A stretch of 64,000 bases of DNA, from contig JAGVMA010000007.1 in NCBI GenBank assembly GCA_020054095.1, positions 33,486 to 97,485 of the forward strand. Reading direction: 5' to 3'. Source of the stretch: Bacteroidia bacterium (GTDB lineage Bacteria; Bacteroidota; Bacteroidia; JADZBD01). Positions 26,237-35,952 of this stretch are shown here, one piece after another. The translations under genes and the position numbers were made by a program. Under the pieces are notes generated by a model. That model saw only the letters and a program-made list of their open reading frames with translations. It was not told the origin of the DNA and ran no database searches. How positions within the stretch are numbered: position 1 is the stretch's first letter; each line of letters starts with the position of its first letter.

Positions 26237-28225
26237 ATGCGTATTTTTTCATTCATATTTCTACTTCTTTTATTTGCTGATTCAGCAGCACAAAAAAACT
26301 ATTTAGATTCTTTGAAATTATCGGTGAGTAAATTTGATAACGACACAAATAAAGTTATATTGCTATATAAAATCCGAGATATTGAAGTAAATACAAATCC
26401 AGATATAGCATTAGCTTATTCAGATTCTGCATATTTATTGTCAACCAAATTACAATATATCAAAGGTCAGGTTTTTGGCCTTTTAAATTCAGGAGAATAT
26501 TATCAAAACAGAGCAGAGTATGGTAAAGCAGCTGATCTTTTATTCAAAGCACTAAAGTTGGCTGACCAAAATGAGTCAAAAAATTTATTGGGATCATGCT
26601 ATAATAAAATTGCAGTCTGTTTTTGCTATCAGCAAAAGTTTGAAAAGGGTCTTGAATATTTTTCTCTCGCATTAAAAAATTACGAGCTTTCAAATAATAT
26701 AAAATCGCAGGGGATTATGTATAATAACATTGCATCCACTTACTACTACATTGAGTATTATAAATATCAAAAGACCAATATTATTTCTTTCCCAAATACA
26801 CTTGAGAATCATCAAAAAGCGTTAAAAATTTTCGAAAAGCTAAATGATAGTTCACAAATAATGCTTTCCTATTCAAACTTAGGAATGCTTTATAGCGATA
26901 TGAAAGAATACGATAAATCTTTAAAATATCTTGGTGTTGCAGCGAAAATTGCTGACGCACTTCATGGCCAACAAGATAAAATTTTTATTATGGGCAACAC
27001 AGCTCGCACATACAGGTACATGGAGCAAAATGATAAAGCAATTAGGCTATATGAGCAGAGTTTAGAAATTGCAAAGCAACTCGGTAATACTTCTCTCATT
27101 AAGGATCGTTATTATGATTTAATGGAAACATACGAGCATTTAGAAAAGTACAAGGAAGCTTTTGACTGGTTTCAAAAATATTATTTATTGTATGATAGCT
27201 TGTCAGCTTTTCAAAGTGCAAAGCAATTAAGCGAGCTGGAGGCAGTTTATCAAAACGAACAAAAACAAAAAGAAATTGAACTACTAAATGAAAAAGATAA
27301 AAGCAATAAGATTATACAATATGCATTGGCAGGTGGTACAGTATTACTTTTACTATTTGCTTTGCTTTTATATAACAGGTATCGTTTAAAACAAAAGGCA
27401 AATAATATGCTTGAGCAGCAAAACAACGAAATACACGAACAAAAAAATCTAATTGAAGAAAAAAATAAAGACATTACAGACAGCATAAAATATGCACAAA
27501 GAATTCAAAACGCAATTCTACCATCACCGGACCAAATAAAAAACCTCTTGCCCCACTGTTTCGTTTTTTTTAAACCCAAGGACATTGTAAGCGGAGATTT
27601 TTTTTGGTTCGATAAATTTGGCGACAAGGTTTTTTTTGCAGCCGTAGATTGTACAGGCCATGGAGTGCCGGGCGCAATTATGAGTATGCTTGGTTATAAC
27701 CTGCTAAATCAGTCATTAAACGAACATGGATTAAGTAAACCTAATTTAATTTTAAATGCTTTAAATAAAGGTGTTTCAAAAACACTGAGACAAAAATCGG
27801 CCGACTATTCCGTAAACGATGGAATGGATATTGCGCTTTGTGCCATAGATTTTAATACACTCACGCTTGAATATGCCGGTGCAAATAATTCTCTATATCT
27901 AATAAGCAATGGTAAAATCACCGAAATAAATGCCGATAAAATTGCAATAGGTACTTACGATTCAGGAAAAACAGAAAGCTACACCAATAACGAATTAAAG
28001 CTTAATAAAGGCGATACAATTTATGTTTTCACTGATGGTTTTGCCGATCAGTTTGGTGGGCCCAAAGGAAAAAAATTCAAGTACAAGCAATTGCAACAAG
28101 TGCTTTTAGATAATGCCCACTTGCCGGCAGAAGAGCAAAGAAAAAAATTAAATACTATTTTCGGCAATTGGAAAGGTGAACTGGAACAAATAGATGATGT
28201 ATGTATAATAGGAGTAAAAATATAA
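26237..28225 (+). CDS. TPR-domain SpoIIE-type (PP2C) serine phosphatase
   Basis: 662 residues. Signal peptide 1-18, TPR array ~60-340 (e.g. GSCYNKIAVCFCYQQKFEKG; MLSYSNLGMLYSDMKEYDKS), membrane segment ~356-377 (IIQYALAGGTVLLLLFALLL), coiled coil ~380-420 and a SpoIIE domain ~430-662. PP2C metal-site motifs: DIVSGDFFW, VDCTGHGVPGA, NDGMDIALC, FTDGFADQFGG and EQIDDVCIIGVKI. Periplasmic TPRs probably sense a signal passed to the cytoplasmic phosphatase. No anti-sigma or STAS partner is adjacent. The next gene starts inside its last codons. Confidence 0.92.
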   Translation: MRIFSFIFLLLLFADSAAQKNYLDSLKLSVSKFDNDTNKVILLYKIRDIEVNTNPDIALAYSDSAYLLSTKLQYIKGQVFGLLNSGEYYQNRAEYGKAADLLFKALKLADQNESKNLLGSCYNKIAVCFCYQQKFEKGLEYFSLALKNYELSNNIKSQGIMYNNIASTYYYIEYYKYQKTNIISFPNTLENHQKALKIFEKLNDSSQIMLSYSNLGMLYSDMKEYDKSLKYLGVAAKIADALHGQQDKIFIMGNTARTYRYMEQNDKAIRLYEQSLEIAKQLGNTSLIKDRYYDLMETYEHLEKYKEAFDWFQKYYLLYDSLSAFQSAKQLSELEAVYQNEQKQKEIELLNEKDKSNKIIQYALAGGTVLLLLFALLLYNRYRLKQKANNMLEQQNNEIHEQKNLIEEKNKDITDSIKYAQRIQNAILPSPDQIKNLLPHCFVFFKPKDIVSGDFFWFDKFGDKVFFAAVDCTGHGVPGAIMSMLGYNLLNQSLNEHGLSKPNLILNALNKGVSKTLRQKSADYSVNDGMDIALCAIDFNTLTLEYAGANNSLYLISNGKITEINADKIAIGTYDSGKTESYTNNELKLNKGDTIYVFTDGFADQFGGPKGKKFKYKQLQQVLLDNAHLPAEEQRKKLNTIFGNWKGELEQIDDVCIIGVKI

Positions 28226-28848
28226 TTGCAGCAGCCGCTTTAATGATTTATTCATGCGGCACTTATGTTTCAGAAAATAATAACACGAGCCAAAGTGATT
28301 CAGTTGTGCTTCAAAAATCTATGCACGAAATTAATCACGCAACAAACGAACAAGGTAGCCATACTATAGTTTCCAATCAATCTGCAAGACCTGTTACACC
28401 TACTGCCGAAGATTTAGGTAAGCAGATTTATCAGGCATTTATTGCTAATGATACCAGTTTTTACATTAGCTTGCTTCCCACCGTAGATGAAATTAACGCC
28501 TTGCTTGATGCAGCAAAATTAGACGAGAAAGTAAAAGCGCAAAGCAAAACTGATTTTCCTAAAAAACGTAGTGCCGAGCTTTCAAAAACCAGAACCAAAT
28601 TTGCAGCAGCACGTCAAGCACTTTTTACTTTGGCTACAGATGGCGCAAACGATATTAGTTTTGTAAAAGTACACGCCCCTTTTGTAACGCTTCCGGCAGG
28701 TTTTGAACAGGCGCCCGAAGTTTTTATCGTTAGTCGCATAGCCGATAAAATTTGGGCAATATTGATAAAAGACTGTATCCACACACCTTCGGGCTGGCGT
28801 GCTTCTGGCGAAATTTCTTTTTATGGCGAGTGGAAAGAGAAGCAATAA
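28201..28848 (+). CDS. Hypothetical lipoprotein
   Basis: 215 residues, not recognised. ATG at 28201 lies 25 bases inside the end of the TPR-SpoIIE gene, in another frame. The N-terminus gives a lipoprotein signal (NIIAAAALMIYSCG; Cys19). The mature domain starts after a Ser/Thr/Asn-rich linker at ~70 with DLGKQIYQAFIANDTSFYIS and ends SGEISFYGEWKEKQ. The overlap implies translational coupling, so it may be a periplasmic partner of the phosphatase (inference). Confidence 0.75.
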   Translation: MYNRSKNIIAAAALMIYSCGTYVSENNNTSQSDSVVLQKSMHEINHATNEQGSHTIVSNQSARPVTPTAEDLGKQIYQAFIANDTSFYISLLPTVDEINALLDAAKLDEKVKAQSKTDFPKKRSAELSKTRTKFAAARQALFTLATDGANDISFVKVHAPFVTLPAGFEQAPEVFIVSRIADKIWAILIKDCIHTPSGWRASGEISFYGEWKEKQ

Positions 28849-28906
28849 GTTCGCTCAAGCCAAATTTTTCGCTTAAACCAGCGTTTTTTTATTACACCAT
28901 AAATGT

Positions 28907-28914
28907 TATTTTTG
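28907..28914 (+). promoter_or_regulatory. Candidate -7 element of the DUF5606 gene
   Basis: TATTTTTG matches TAnnTTTG, 23 bases before the ATG at 28938. No TTTG is found 17-20 bases further upstream, only a T-run. Confidence 0.4.
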
Positions 28915-28937
28915 TGTGAATTAAAAATTAAAGAAAA

Positions 28938-29474
28938 ATGGATTTAACAAAAGTAATTTCAATTTCAGGAATGCCGGGTTTATATAAAGTTTTGGCACAA
29001 AGTAAAAACGGATTTGTTGTAGAATCTTTGCTTGATGGCAAAAGAGCTATGGCATATTCACATTATAAAATCAGTGGTTTAGATGACATTAGCATTTTCA
29101 CTACAGGTGATGATAAGCCACTGCGCGATGTTTACAAAAATATATTTGATAAAGAAAAAGGTGGACAAGCCATTCCGCACAAATCAACCGATGATGAATT
29201 GCGCAACTATTTTGAATCTGCTTTACCGGAATATGATAAAGAGCGTGTGAATATTTCTGATATCCGCAAGGCGATACAGTGGTACAATATTTTACAGAAA
29301 ACAGATTTGCTTACAGCCGAACCCGAAAAAACGGATGATGGCATAGATGTAAAATCATTAACCGATGATGGTAAAAAAACAAGTCAGTTGAATATCAAAG
29401 ACACTAACCAACAAGTAAAAACAGCAGGAACAAAAGTTAAAACACAAGGCGTTAGAAAAACCGGTACTGCCTAA
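28938..29474 (+). CDS. DUF5606 family protein
   Basis: 178 residues. The conserved start MDLTKVISISGMPGLYKVLA and the middle LDDISIFTTGDDKPLRDVY and LRNYFESALPEYDKERVNIS are those of DUF5606, a Bacteroidetes-specific cytosolic family of unknown function. The C-terminal ~50 residues are a low-complexity Lys/Thr/Gln tail. Followed closely by a clear terminator. Confidence 0.88.
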   Translation: MDLTKVISISGMPGLYKVLAQSKNGFVVESLLDGKRAMAYSHYKISGLDDISIFTTGDDKPLRDVYKNIFDKEKGGQAIPHKSTDDELRNYFESALPEYDKERVNISDIRKAIQWYNILQKTDLLTAEPEKTDDGIDVKSLTDDGKKTSQLNIKDTNQQVKTAGTKVKTQGVRKTGTA

Positions 29475-29493
29475 TTTAACATACACACAAAGC

Positions 29494-29519
29494 AAGCCCC
29501 GGTTTCTATCGGGGCTTTT
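29494..29519 (+). terminator. Rho-independent terminator of the DUF5606 gene
   Basis: AAGCCCCG (29494-29501) and CGGGGCTT (29510-29517) form a perfect 8-bp stem with an 8-base loop, ending in TTTT and followed by an AT-rich stretch. It ends only 14 bases before the M3 peptidase ATG. Confidence 0.8.
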
Positions 29520-29532
29520 ATATTTTAATTAC

Positions 29533-31254
29533 ATGAATACAACTATCGAAATCCCTACAAAACCAAAGCGTAGATTTTTGCCCGATGATTTAAAAATTGA
29601 ATCGTGGAAAGAGGTAGAAAAATATTTTGTTGATTTACGAGACAGAAAAATAAACTCAGTTAAAGATTTAGAAAATTGGTTGCTCGACTGGAGCGAAACG
29701 GATGCAGTTTTTGAAGAAGACTCAGCGTGGAGATATATTAAAATGACCTGCAACACTGCCGACCAACAATTGGTAGATGCTTACAATCATTACATAAATA
29801 ATATTTATCCGCACCTGTCGCCATTTATTAACGAGCTTAATAAAAAATTTATTGCTTCCCCTTTTCTTCAAAATTTAGATGCTGAGAAATATCACATTTT
29901 TATCAGAAAAGTAAAAAAGGAAGTAGCGCTTTACCGCCCCGAAAATATTGCATTGATGGTAGAATCGCAAAACGAATCGCAAAAGTATGGAGCTATTATT
30001 GCTGCCCAAACTATTGAACACGATGGTAAAGAGCTTACCATGCAGCAAGCAACAAGTTTGCTCAAAAGCAATAACCGTGAATTGCGCGAACAGGTTTGGA
30101 AAAAAATTAACGAGCGTAAATCAGAAGACACTAAGCAGTTGCAGGATTTATTTTCTAAACTGATAAACATCAGGCATCAAATAGCTTTAAATGCCGGCTA
30201 TAAAAATTACCGCGATTATAAATTTGATGACTTGGGCAGATTTGATTACAATGTAAATGATTGCCTAAGTTTTCATGCCGCTATTGAACACGAAATAGTT
30301 CCGCTTTTAAATAAAATTGACGAAGAACGAAAGCAAAAACTCGGCTTAGATGCTTTGATGCCTTGGGATATGGATGTGGACACATCGGGTGGGCAACCTT
30401 TAAAACCGTTTAGCAATTCCGCAGATTTGATTACAAAAACAATTAATTGTTTTAACAAGGTTCGCCCTTATTATGCCGAGTGTATTGAAGTGATGAATGA
30501 AATGAATCACCTCGATTTGGATTCGCGAAAAGGAAAAGCACCGGGCGGATACAATTACCCGTTATACGAAATTGGAGTTCCATTTATTTTTATGAACGCA
30601 GTGGGCACTCATCGCGATTTGGTTACAATGGTTCACGAAGGCGGCCATGCCATACATTCGTTCTTATCGCGTAATTTGTTTTTAACCGAATTTAAAAACA
30701 TTCCATCTGAAGTTGCCGAATTGGCATCTATGTCAATGGAATTAATCTCAATGGAACACTGGGAAGAATTTTTTGCAGATGCAAATGATTTAAAACGCGC
30801 CCGTAAAGAACAACTCGAAAAAGTGCTGCGAACATTGCCATGGATTTCGATGATTGATTTATTTCAACATTGGTTATATGAAAACCCGGCCAATACTGCT
30901 GAGCAGCGTAACGAAAAATGGGTGGAATTAGTTAACCGATTTTACAGCAAACAAATTAACTGGCAACAGCACGAAGATGTGAAAAACAGGTTTTGGCAAA
31001 ACCAATTACACTTATACGAAGTTCCGTTCTATTACATTGAGTATGGTTTTGCACAGCTTGGTGCCATTGCTGTTTGGCGTAACTATGCTACAAATGGAGA
31101 AAAAGCCCTTGACCAATATCAAAATGCTTTGGCTTTAGGATACACAAAATCAATTCCTCAATTGTACGAAACTGCCGGTATTGATTTTAAATTCACGCAA
31201 GCTTATGTAAAAGAACTTGTGGATTTTGTGAAAAATAAAATGAACAAAATATAA
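29533..31254 (+). CDS. M3 family oligoendopeptidase
   Basis: 573 residues, the usual length of PepF-like M3 peptidases. The zinc site MVHEGGHAIHS (HExxH at 368-372) and downstream glutamate in PSEVAELASMSME are present. The catalytic domain also shows APGGYNYPLYEIGVPFIFMN and YYIEYGFAQLGAIAVWRNY. Cytosolic cleavage of short peptides. The terminator immediately upstream leaves almost no room for a promoter, so the start of its transcript is unclear. DinB-like gene follows 10 bases later. Confidence 0.93.
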   Translation: MNTTIEIPTKPKRRFLPDDLKIESWKEVEKYFVDLRDRKINSVKDLENWLLDWSETDAVFEEDSAWRYIKMTCNTADQQLVDAYNHYINNIYPHLSPFINELNKKFIASPFLQNLDAEKYHIFIRKVKKEVALYRPENIALMVESQNESQKYGAIIAAQTIEHDGKELTMQQATSLLKSNNRELREQVWKKINERKSEDTKQLQDLFSKLINIRHQIALNAGYKNYRDYKFDDLGRFDYNVNDCLSFHAAIEHEIVPLLNKIDEERKQKLGLDALMPWDMDVDTSGGQPLKPFSNSADLITKTINCFNKVRPYYAECIEVMNEMNHLDLDSRKGKAPGGYNYPLYEIGVPFIFMNAVGTHRDLVTMVHEGGHAIHSFLSRNLFLTEFKNIPSEVAELASMSMELISMEHWEEFFADANDLKRARKEQLEKVLRTLPWISMIDLFQHWLYENPANTAEQRNEKWVELVNRFYSKQINWQQHEDVKNRFWQNQLHLYEVPFYYIEYGFAQLGAIAVWRNYATNGEKALDQYQNALALGYTKSIPQLYETAGIDFKFTQAYVKELVDFVKNKMNKI

Positions 31255-31264
31255 ATCTCACACA

Positions 31265-31780
31265 ATGATAAAGCGCCCCAATTCAACCGATTATCCTGAA
31301 TTTTTTAATACATATATTGACTTAGTAAAAGGCGATAATGTTTTAAAAGAATTGGAAAAGCAAATTTTAGAAATGCAATTTATTCTTTCTGATGTCCCTG
31401 AAGAGCGTGAAGATTATACTTATGCTACAGGTAAATGGACATTGAAAGAAGTTATAGGACATATTATTGATACCGAACGAGTGATGACATATCGTGCATT
31501 AAGTTTTGCTCGATGTAACCCTAACCCACAGCCTGGATTCGATCCTGATATGTTTATGAAGAATGTAAATTTTAATAAACGTACACTTTATGATTTAGCA
31601 CATGAATTTGGTATTGTGCGTGAATCAACAATACTGCTTTACAAAAATTTGTCGGCTGAAGATTTAGATAAAGTCGGTGTTGCCAATAATTGGAAAATGA
31701 CTGTGCGTTCAGCTGCTTATGTTAATGTTGGTCATGCCACACATCACTTAAATTTTATTAAAGCTAAATACCTTATATAA
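31265..31780 (+). CDS. DinB family protein
   Basis: 171 residues. Four-helix DinB/YfiT-type fold with likely metal histidines in LKEVIGHIIDTERVMTYRAL and GHATHHLNFIK, plus the typical YTYATGKWTLKE. Enzymatic activity of this branch is not established; relatives include thiol S-transferases. Probably co-transcribed with the M3 peptidase. Its stop overlaps the 3' end of murB by 8 bases. Confidence 0.9.
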   Translation: MIKRPNSTDYPEFFNTYIDLVKGDNVLKELEKQILEMQFILSDVPEEREDYTYATGKWTLKEVIGHIIDTERVMTYRALSFARCNPNPQPGFDPDMFMKNVNFNKRTLYDLAHEFGIVRESTILLYKNLSAEDLDKVGVANNWKMTVRSAAYVNVGHATHHLNFIKAKYLI

Positions 31781-32786
31781 CATTTACTTCTCTTTCGAGG
31801 AGTACACCAAATTTTTCGTTTACAGACTTTATTATTTTTTCTGATAGATTGTAAATATCATCACCGCTTGCACCTCCGTAATTTACAAGCACAAGCGCTT
31901 GGTTTTTATGTACCCCAAAATTATTTTCGGTATAACCCTTCCAGCCGCATTGCTCAATTAACCATCCGGCTGCAAGTTTCACATTTTCTCCTGCAGGATA
32001 AGAAACCATATCAGCAAAAGTATTTTTTAGTGCACTATATTGCTCTCTGCCTATCACCGGATTTTTAAAAAAACTTCCCGCATTTCCTATTTCAGCAGGG
32101 TTAGGCAACTTACTTGTTCGGATGTTACACACAGCTTTACTAATTGCTGCAATGCTTTTTTCTTTAATTCCCATGTTAGTTAACTCATCTTCAATTGCCC
32201 CGTAACTTGTATTATAAATTGGATTTTTGTTCAAGCGCAAAGTAACTGAACAGATAATAAATTTGTTTTTTAGATGCCATTTAAACACACTATCTCGATA
32301 ACCAAATTTACAATCAGTATTGCTGAATTTTTTTAACTCCATTGTTTCAAGCTCCATCGCTTCCAACTCATGAAAAACATCTTTTAGTTCCACACCATAA
32401 GCTCCTATATTTTGAATAGGACTTGCTCCAACGCTACCCGGAATAAGCGATAAATTTTCAATACCGGCATAATTATTACTAATGCAGTGCATTACCAAAT
32501 CGTGCCAAACAATCCCTGCACCTGCTTTTATGTAAACGTGATTATCATTTTCTTCAATAATTTCTATTCCTGTTATTCTATTTGCAATTATACAGCCCTT
32601 GTAATCAGTTTTCAATAACATATTACTGCCGCCACCTATTACCAGTCGTTCTATTTTTGAAAATGAATCTGACTTAAGAAGGTCTCTTATTTCTTGTGCC
32701 GAAAATACTTCAACAAAATATTTTGCAGTGCCACTAATTCCAAACGAATTAAACGGCCTTAACTCACAATTTTCGGTAATTATCAT
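31773..32786 (-). CDS. murB: UDP-N-acetylenolpyruvoylglucosamine reductase
   Basis: 337 residues, type I MurB length. FAD-binding motifs LVIGGGSNMLLKTDYKG and LSLIPGSVGASPIQNIGAYG, the active-site serine region GNAGSFFKNPV, and the C-terminal acidic catalytic site LLEREVNVI. It makes UDP-MurNAc for peptidoglycan in the cytoplasm. The start (MIITENCELRPFNSFG) fits the family. Alone on this strand, divergent from the glycosyltransferase pair. Confidence 0.96.
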   Translation of the reverse strand: MIITENCELRPFNSFGISGTAKYFVEVFSAQEIRDLLKSDSFSKIERLVIGGGSNMLLKTDYKGCIIANRITGIEIIEENDNHVYIKAGAGIVWHDLVMHCISNNYAGIENLSLIPGSVGASPIQNIGAYGVELKDVFHELEAMELETMELKKFSNTDCKFGYRDSVFKWHLKNKFIICSVTLRLNKNPIYNTSYGAIEDELTNMGIKEKSIAAISKAVCNIRTSKLPNPAEIGNAGSFFKNPVIGREQYSALKNTFADMVSYPAGENVKLAAGWLIEQCGWKGYTENNFGVHKNQALVLVNYGGASGDDIYNLSEKIIKSVNEKFGVLLEREVNVI

Positions 32787-32887
32787 CGTTATAAAAATAA
32801 TGTCATCTTCATCTAAAGTTCAATTACAAATTAAAAGTTATTCATACGTGTTTTTTAATATCTCATACTTATCTTAGCACCGGTAAA

Positions 32888-34012
32888 ATGAAGAAAAAAG
32901 TAATTGTTTCGGTGATAAACGATTTGGCTACCGACCAGCGTGTTGCACGCACTTGCAATATGCTTGCTGAGATGAATTACGATGTGCTTTTAATTGGAAG
33001 AAAATTAAAAAACAGCTTGCCATACAACCCATCAACATTCCGAGCCAAACGGATGAAATTACTTTTTTCTAAAGGGTTTTTTTTTTATGCCGAATATAAT
33101 TTCAGACTCTTCTTCTTTTTGCTATTTAATAAAGCCGATTTATTTTTTTCAAATGACTTAGATACTCTTTTGCCAAACTATGTTGTAGCCAAATTAAAAT
33201 CAAAAAAAATAATTTACGATTCGCACGAAATATTTTGCGGGGTGCCGGAACTGCAAAAATCTAAAATAAAAAAAAGCATTTGGCAAAGAATCGAAAAGAA
33301 AATTTTCCCTAAACTAAAACATGTGATTACTGTAAATGAAAGTATTGCCAATTACTTTTGCGCTAAGTATAAAGTAATGCCTGCAGTTGTTAGAAATATT
33401 CCGGATTTAAATGAGAAACCGATTGTTACAAAAGCCGAACTAAAATTACCTGACGATAAAAAAATATTGATACTTCAGGGTTCAGGAATTAATATTCACA
33501 GAGGTGCTGAGGAACTTGTTGAAGCAATGCAGTACGTTGAAAATGCAATTCTCCTTATTATTGGTGGAGGCGATGTTTTAGATATTTTAAAAAAATCAGT
33601 AGCAGATTTAAAACTATCACACAAAGTAATTTTTTATGATAAAAAGCCTTTTAATGAGTTGATTAAATATACTTCTGTTGCCGATATAGGTCTAACGCTT
33701 GATAAAGACAATAATATAAACTACAAGTTCAGTCTGCCCAATAAAATATTTGATTACATAAATGCCGGCATAGCGGTTTTAGCTTCATCGTTAGTTGAAG
33801 TAAAAAAAATCGTTCACGATTATAAGGTCGGTTGTATAGTTGACTCTCATAACCCCAAAAAAATTGCCGAGAAAATTAATTTTATGATAGGTGATGTAAA
33901 AAGATTAAGTGAATGGAAATCGAATTCAATTACCGCTTCCAAAGAATTAAATTGGCAATCAGAAAAGGAAGTGTTACGTTTTGTTATAATCCAATGCATG
34001 AAACGTGAGTAA
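32888..34012 (+). CDS. Glycosyltransferase, GT4-like
   Basis: 374 residues, GT-B fold. N-terminal domain: VSVINDLATDQRVARTCNML, LFFSNDLDTLLPNYVVAKL and IIYDSHEIFCGVPEL. C-terminal donor-binding domain: LILQGSGINIHRGAEELVEA and LPNKIFDYINAGIAVLAS. Probably adds sugars to a surface polysaccharide; donor unknown. Overlaps the next glycosyltransferase by 8 bases. A TATCTTAG at 32870-32877 is a one-mismatch -7. Confidence 0.88.
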   Translation: MKKKVIVSVINDLATDQRVARTCNMLAEMNYDVLLIGRKLKNSLPYNPSTFRAKRMKLLFSKGFFFYAEYNFRLFFFLLFNKADLFFSNDLDTLLPNYVVAKLKSKKIIYDSHEIFCGVPELQKSKIKKSIWQRIEKKIFPKLKHVITVNESIANYFCAKYKVMPAVVRNIPDLNEKPIVTKAELKLPDDKKILILQGSGINIHRGAEELVEAMQYVENAILLIIGGGDVLDILKKSVADLKLSHKVIFYDKKPFNELIKYTSVADIGLTLDKDNNINYKFSLPNKIFDYINAGIAVLASSLVEVKKIVHDYKVGCIVDSHNPKKIAEKINFMIGDVKRLSEWKSNSITASKELNWQSEKEVLRFVIIQCMKRE

Positions 34013-35129
34013 AAAATCTATTCATATAATATCTTTTGATGTCCCGTATCCCGCTAATTATGGTGGCGTAATTGATGTGTTTTATAAAATTAAAGCATTG
34101 ACAGAAGGCGGACTAAATGTGCATCTTCATTGTTTTGAATACGGTAGAAGCCCATCAGAAAAATTGTCTCAGCTCTGTGCTTCTGTTACCTATTATAAAC
34201 GTAAAAAAGGTATTACTCACTTTTTTTCTAATTTGCCTTACATTGTTTCCACGAGACAATCAAAACTGTTGCTGAAAAGTTTATTGAATGACGATTATCC
34301 AATTTTATTTGAAGGACTTCACAGTTGCTATTTACTTAATCATCCTTTGCTTGAAAATAGAACGAAATTTGTTCGCTCACATAATATTGAGCACGATTAT
34401 TATACAGGATTGGCTAAAGTAGAAAACAATTTTTTTAAGACAATTTTTTTTTCGAGAGAAGCAAAAAAATTAAAGTCTTTTCAAAAAAACTTAAAATCTG
34501 CTTCTGCAATTTTTGCTATATCGCATAAGGATACGGAATATCTAAGTCGTTATTGCAAGTACGAAAATGTTTTTTATTTGCCCGCTTTTCACGCCTATAA
34601 TGATATAACTGTTAAAGCGGGTAAAGGTAATTTTGCTTTGTATCACGGCAATTTATCGGTGGGAGAAAATAACGAGGCGGCATTGTATCTTGTAAATCAA
34701 ATTTTCAATTCAATTTTCTTCCCACTAATAATTGCCGGCAGCAGTCCCAGTTCTGAGCTAATAAAGGCTGCTCAAAACCATAGCAACATTAAAGTTGAAG
34801 CAAATGCTCCTGTTGAACGAATTAACCAGCTAATAGCAGATGCTCAAATAAATATATTACCCACTTTCCAATCAACCGGAATTAAATTAAAACTTATTGC
34901 CGCATTGTTTTCGGGAAGGCATTGTATTGTAAATAGCCCAATGGTTGTGGAGACGGGCCTAGAGAATGCTTGCATTATAGCCGACAGCCCTGACGAAATG
35001 AAAAAAATGATTAATCAATTAGCCAACACAACATTTACTGAAAAAGAAATAGAAAAGAGAAAAAATATATTGTTCAGCGGTTTCAGTAACGAGAAAAATA
35101 TTTTAACACTAATTAATTTAATTCGTTGA
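34005..35129 (+). CDS. Glycosyltransferase, GT4-like
   Basis: 374 residues. The N-terminal acceptor domain starts IHIISFDVPYPANYGGVIDV. The middle has KFVRSHNIEHDYYTGLAKVE and the C-terminal half has FALYHGNLSVGENNEAALYL and GIKLKLIAALFSGRHCIVNS. Same length as its upstream partner but clearly divergent, so not a recent duplicate. Translationally coupled (8-base overlap). Its 3' end overlaps ftsE on the other strand by 17 bases. Confidence 0.87.
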   Translation: MSKKSIHIISFDVPYPANYGGVIDVFYKIKALTEGGLNVHLHCFEYGRSPSEKLSQLCASVTYYKRKKGITHFFSNLPYIVSTRQSKLLLKSLLNDDYPILFEGLHSCYLLNHPLLENRTKFVRSHNIEHDYYTGLAKVENNFFKTIFFSREAKKLKSFQKNLKSASAIFAISHKDTEYLSRYCKYENVFYLPAFHAYNDITVKAGKGNFALYHGNLSVGENNEAALYLVNQIFNSIFFPLIIAGSSPSSELIKAAQNHSNIKVEANAPVERINQLIADAQINILPTFQSTGIKLKLIAALFSGRHCIVNSPMVVETGLENACIIADSPDEMKKMINQLANTTFTEKEIEKRKNILFSGFSNEKNILTLINLIR

Positions 35130-35787
35130 TTTTACCCATCTCGCAATTTAATGTACGCGATGGGAATTTTTGCAGCAATAGCATATCGTGAGTTGCAACA
35201 ATAACTGCCCGGCCGTTATCGCTAATTGATTTTAGTAACGATATTATTTCTTCAGAAGTTTGCGGATCAAGATTGCCGGTTGGTTCATCGGCTAAAATAA
35301 TTTCTGGGTCGTTTAGCAGTGCCCTTGCAATAGAAATACGTTGCTGTTCTCCGCCAGAAAGTTCGTGTGGCATTTTAAATCCTTTTGTAGCTAGCCCCAC
35401 TTTATCTAAAACATCACTAATTCGTTTTTCAATTTGCTCTTTATCTTTCCAGCCGGTGGCTTTTAGTACAAATTTTAAGTTTTCGTTCACGGTTCTGTCT
35501 GTCAGCAACTGAAAATCCTGAAATATAATCCCAATTTTTCTGCGCAAAAATGGAATCTCCTTTCTGTTTATCGTTCTTAAATTGTAACCGGCAATGGTTA
35601 TTTCGCCATCTGTTAAGGGCAAGTCAGCATAAAGGGTTTTTAGCAAGCTGCTTTTTCCGCTTCCTGTTTTTCCGAGCATATAAACCAACTCACCCTTTTT
35701 TACTTGAAGGTTAACATTTGCCAGCACTAAATTTTTTTGCTGAAAAATTGAAACCTTTTCTATGGTAACTATCGTATCAGTACTCAT
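35113..35787 (-). CDS. ftsE: Cell division ABC transporter ATP-binding protein FtsE-like
   Basis: 224 residues. Walker A LGKTGSGKSSLLKTLY (38-53), signature LSGGEQQRISIARALLNDP, Walker B EIILADEPTGNLDPQTS and switch His in IVATHD. In Bacteroidetes this protein partners FtsX, which is not adjacent here, to control peptidoglycan hydrolases at the divisome. LolD-type lipoprotein exporters are the alternative from sequence alone. Divergent from the TPR gene. CAAATATA at 35806-35813 reads as a perfect -7 (TATATTTG) on its strand. Confidence 0.85.
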   Translation of the reverse strand: MSTDTIVTIEKVSIFQQKNLVLANVNLQVKKGELVYMLGKTGSGKSSLLKTLYADLPLTDGEITIAGYNLRTINRKEIPFLRRKIGIIFQDFQLLTDRTVNENLKFVLKATGWKDKEQIEKRISDVLDKVGLATKGFKMPHELSGGEQQRISIARALLNDPEIILADEPTGNLDPQTSEEIISLLKSISDNGRAVIVATHDMLLLQKFPSRTLNCEMGKINELN

Positions 35788-35805
35788 CCTATAATTCTAA
35801 CAACA

Positions 35806-35813
35806 CAAATATA
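35806..35813 (-). promoter_or_regulatory. Candidate -7 element of ftsE
   Basis: On the minus strand this reads TATATTTG, an exact TAnnTTTG, 18 bases upstream of the ATG at 35787. No TTTG at the expected -33 distance. Confidence 0.4.
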
Positions 35814-35952
35814 TAGCTGAAACACATCTACTCACTAAATTGATTAGCGGTTATGTGCTGTAATTGTCAACACAATTGAGTTGAAAACTTGCAGTTAACT
35901 ATACGGCACTGCCATTAATCAAAATTAATTTTACAGTTTAATAGTTGCAGCT

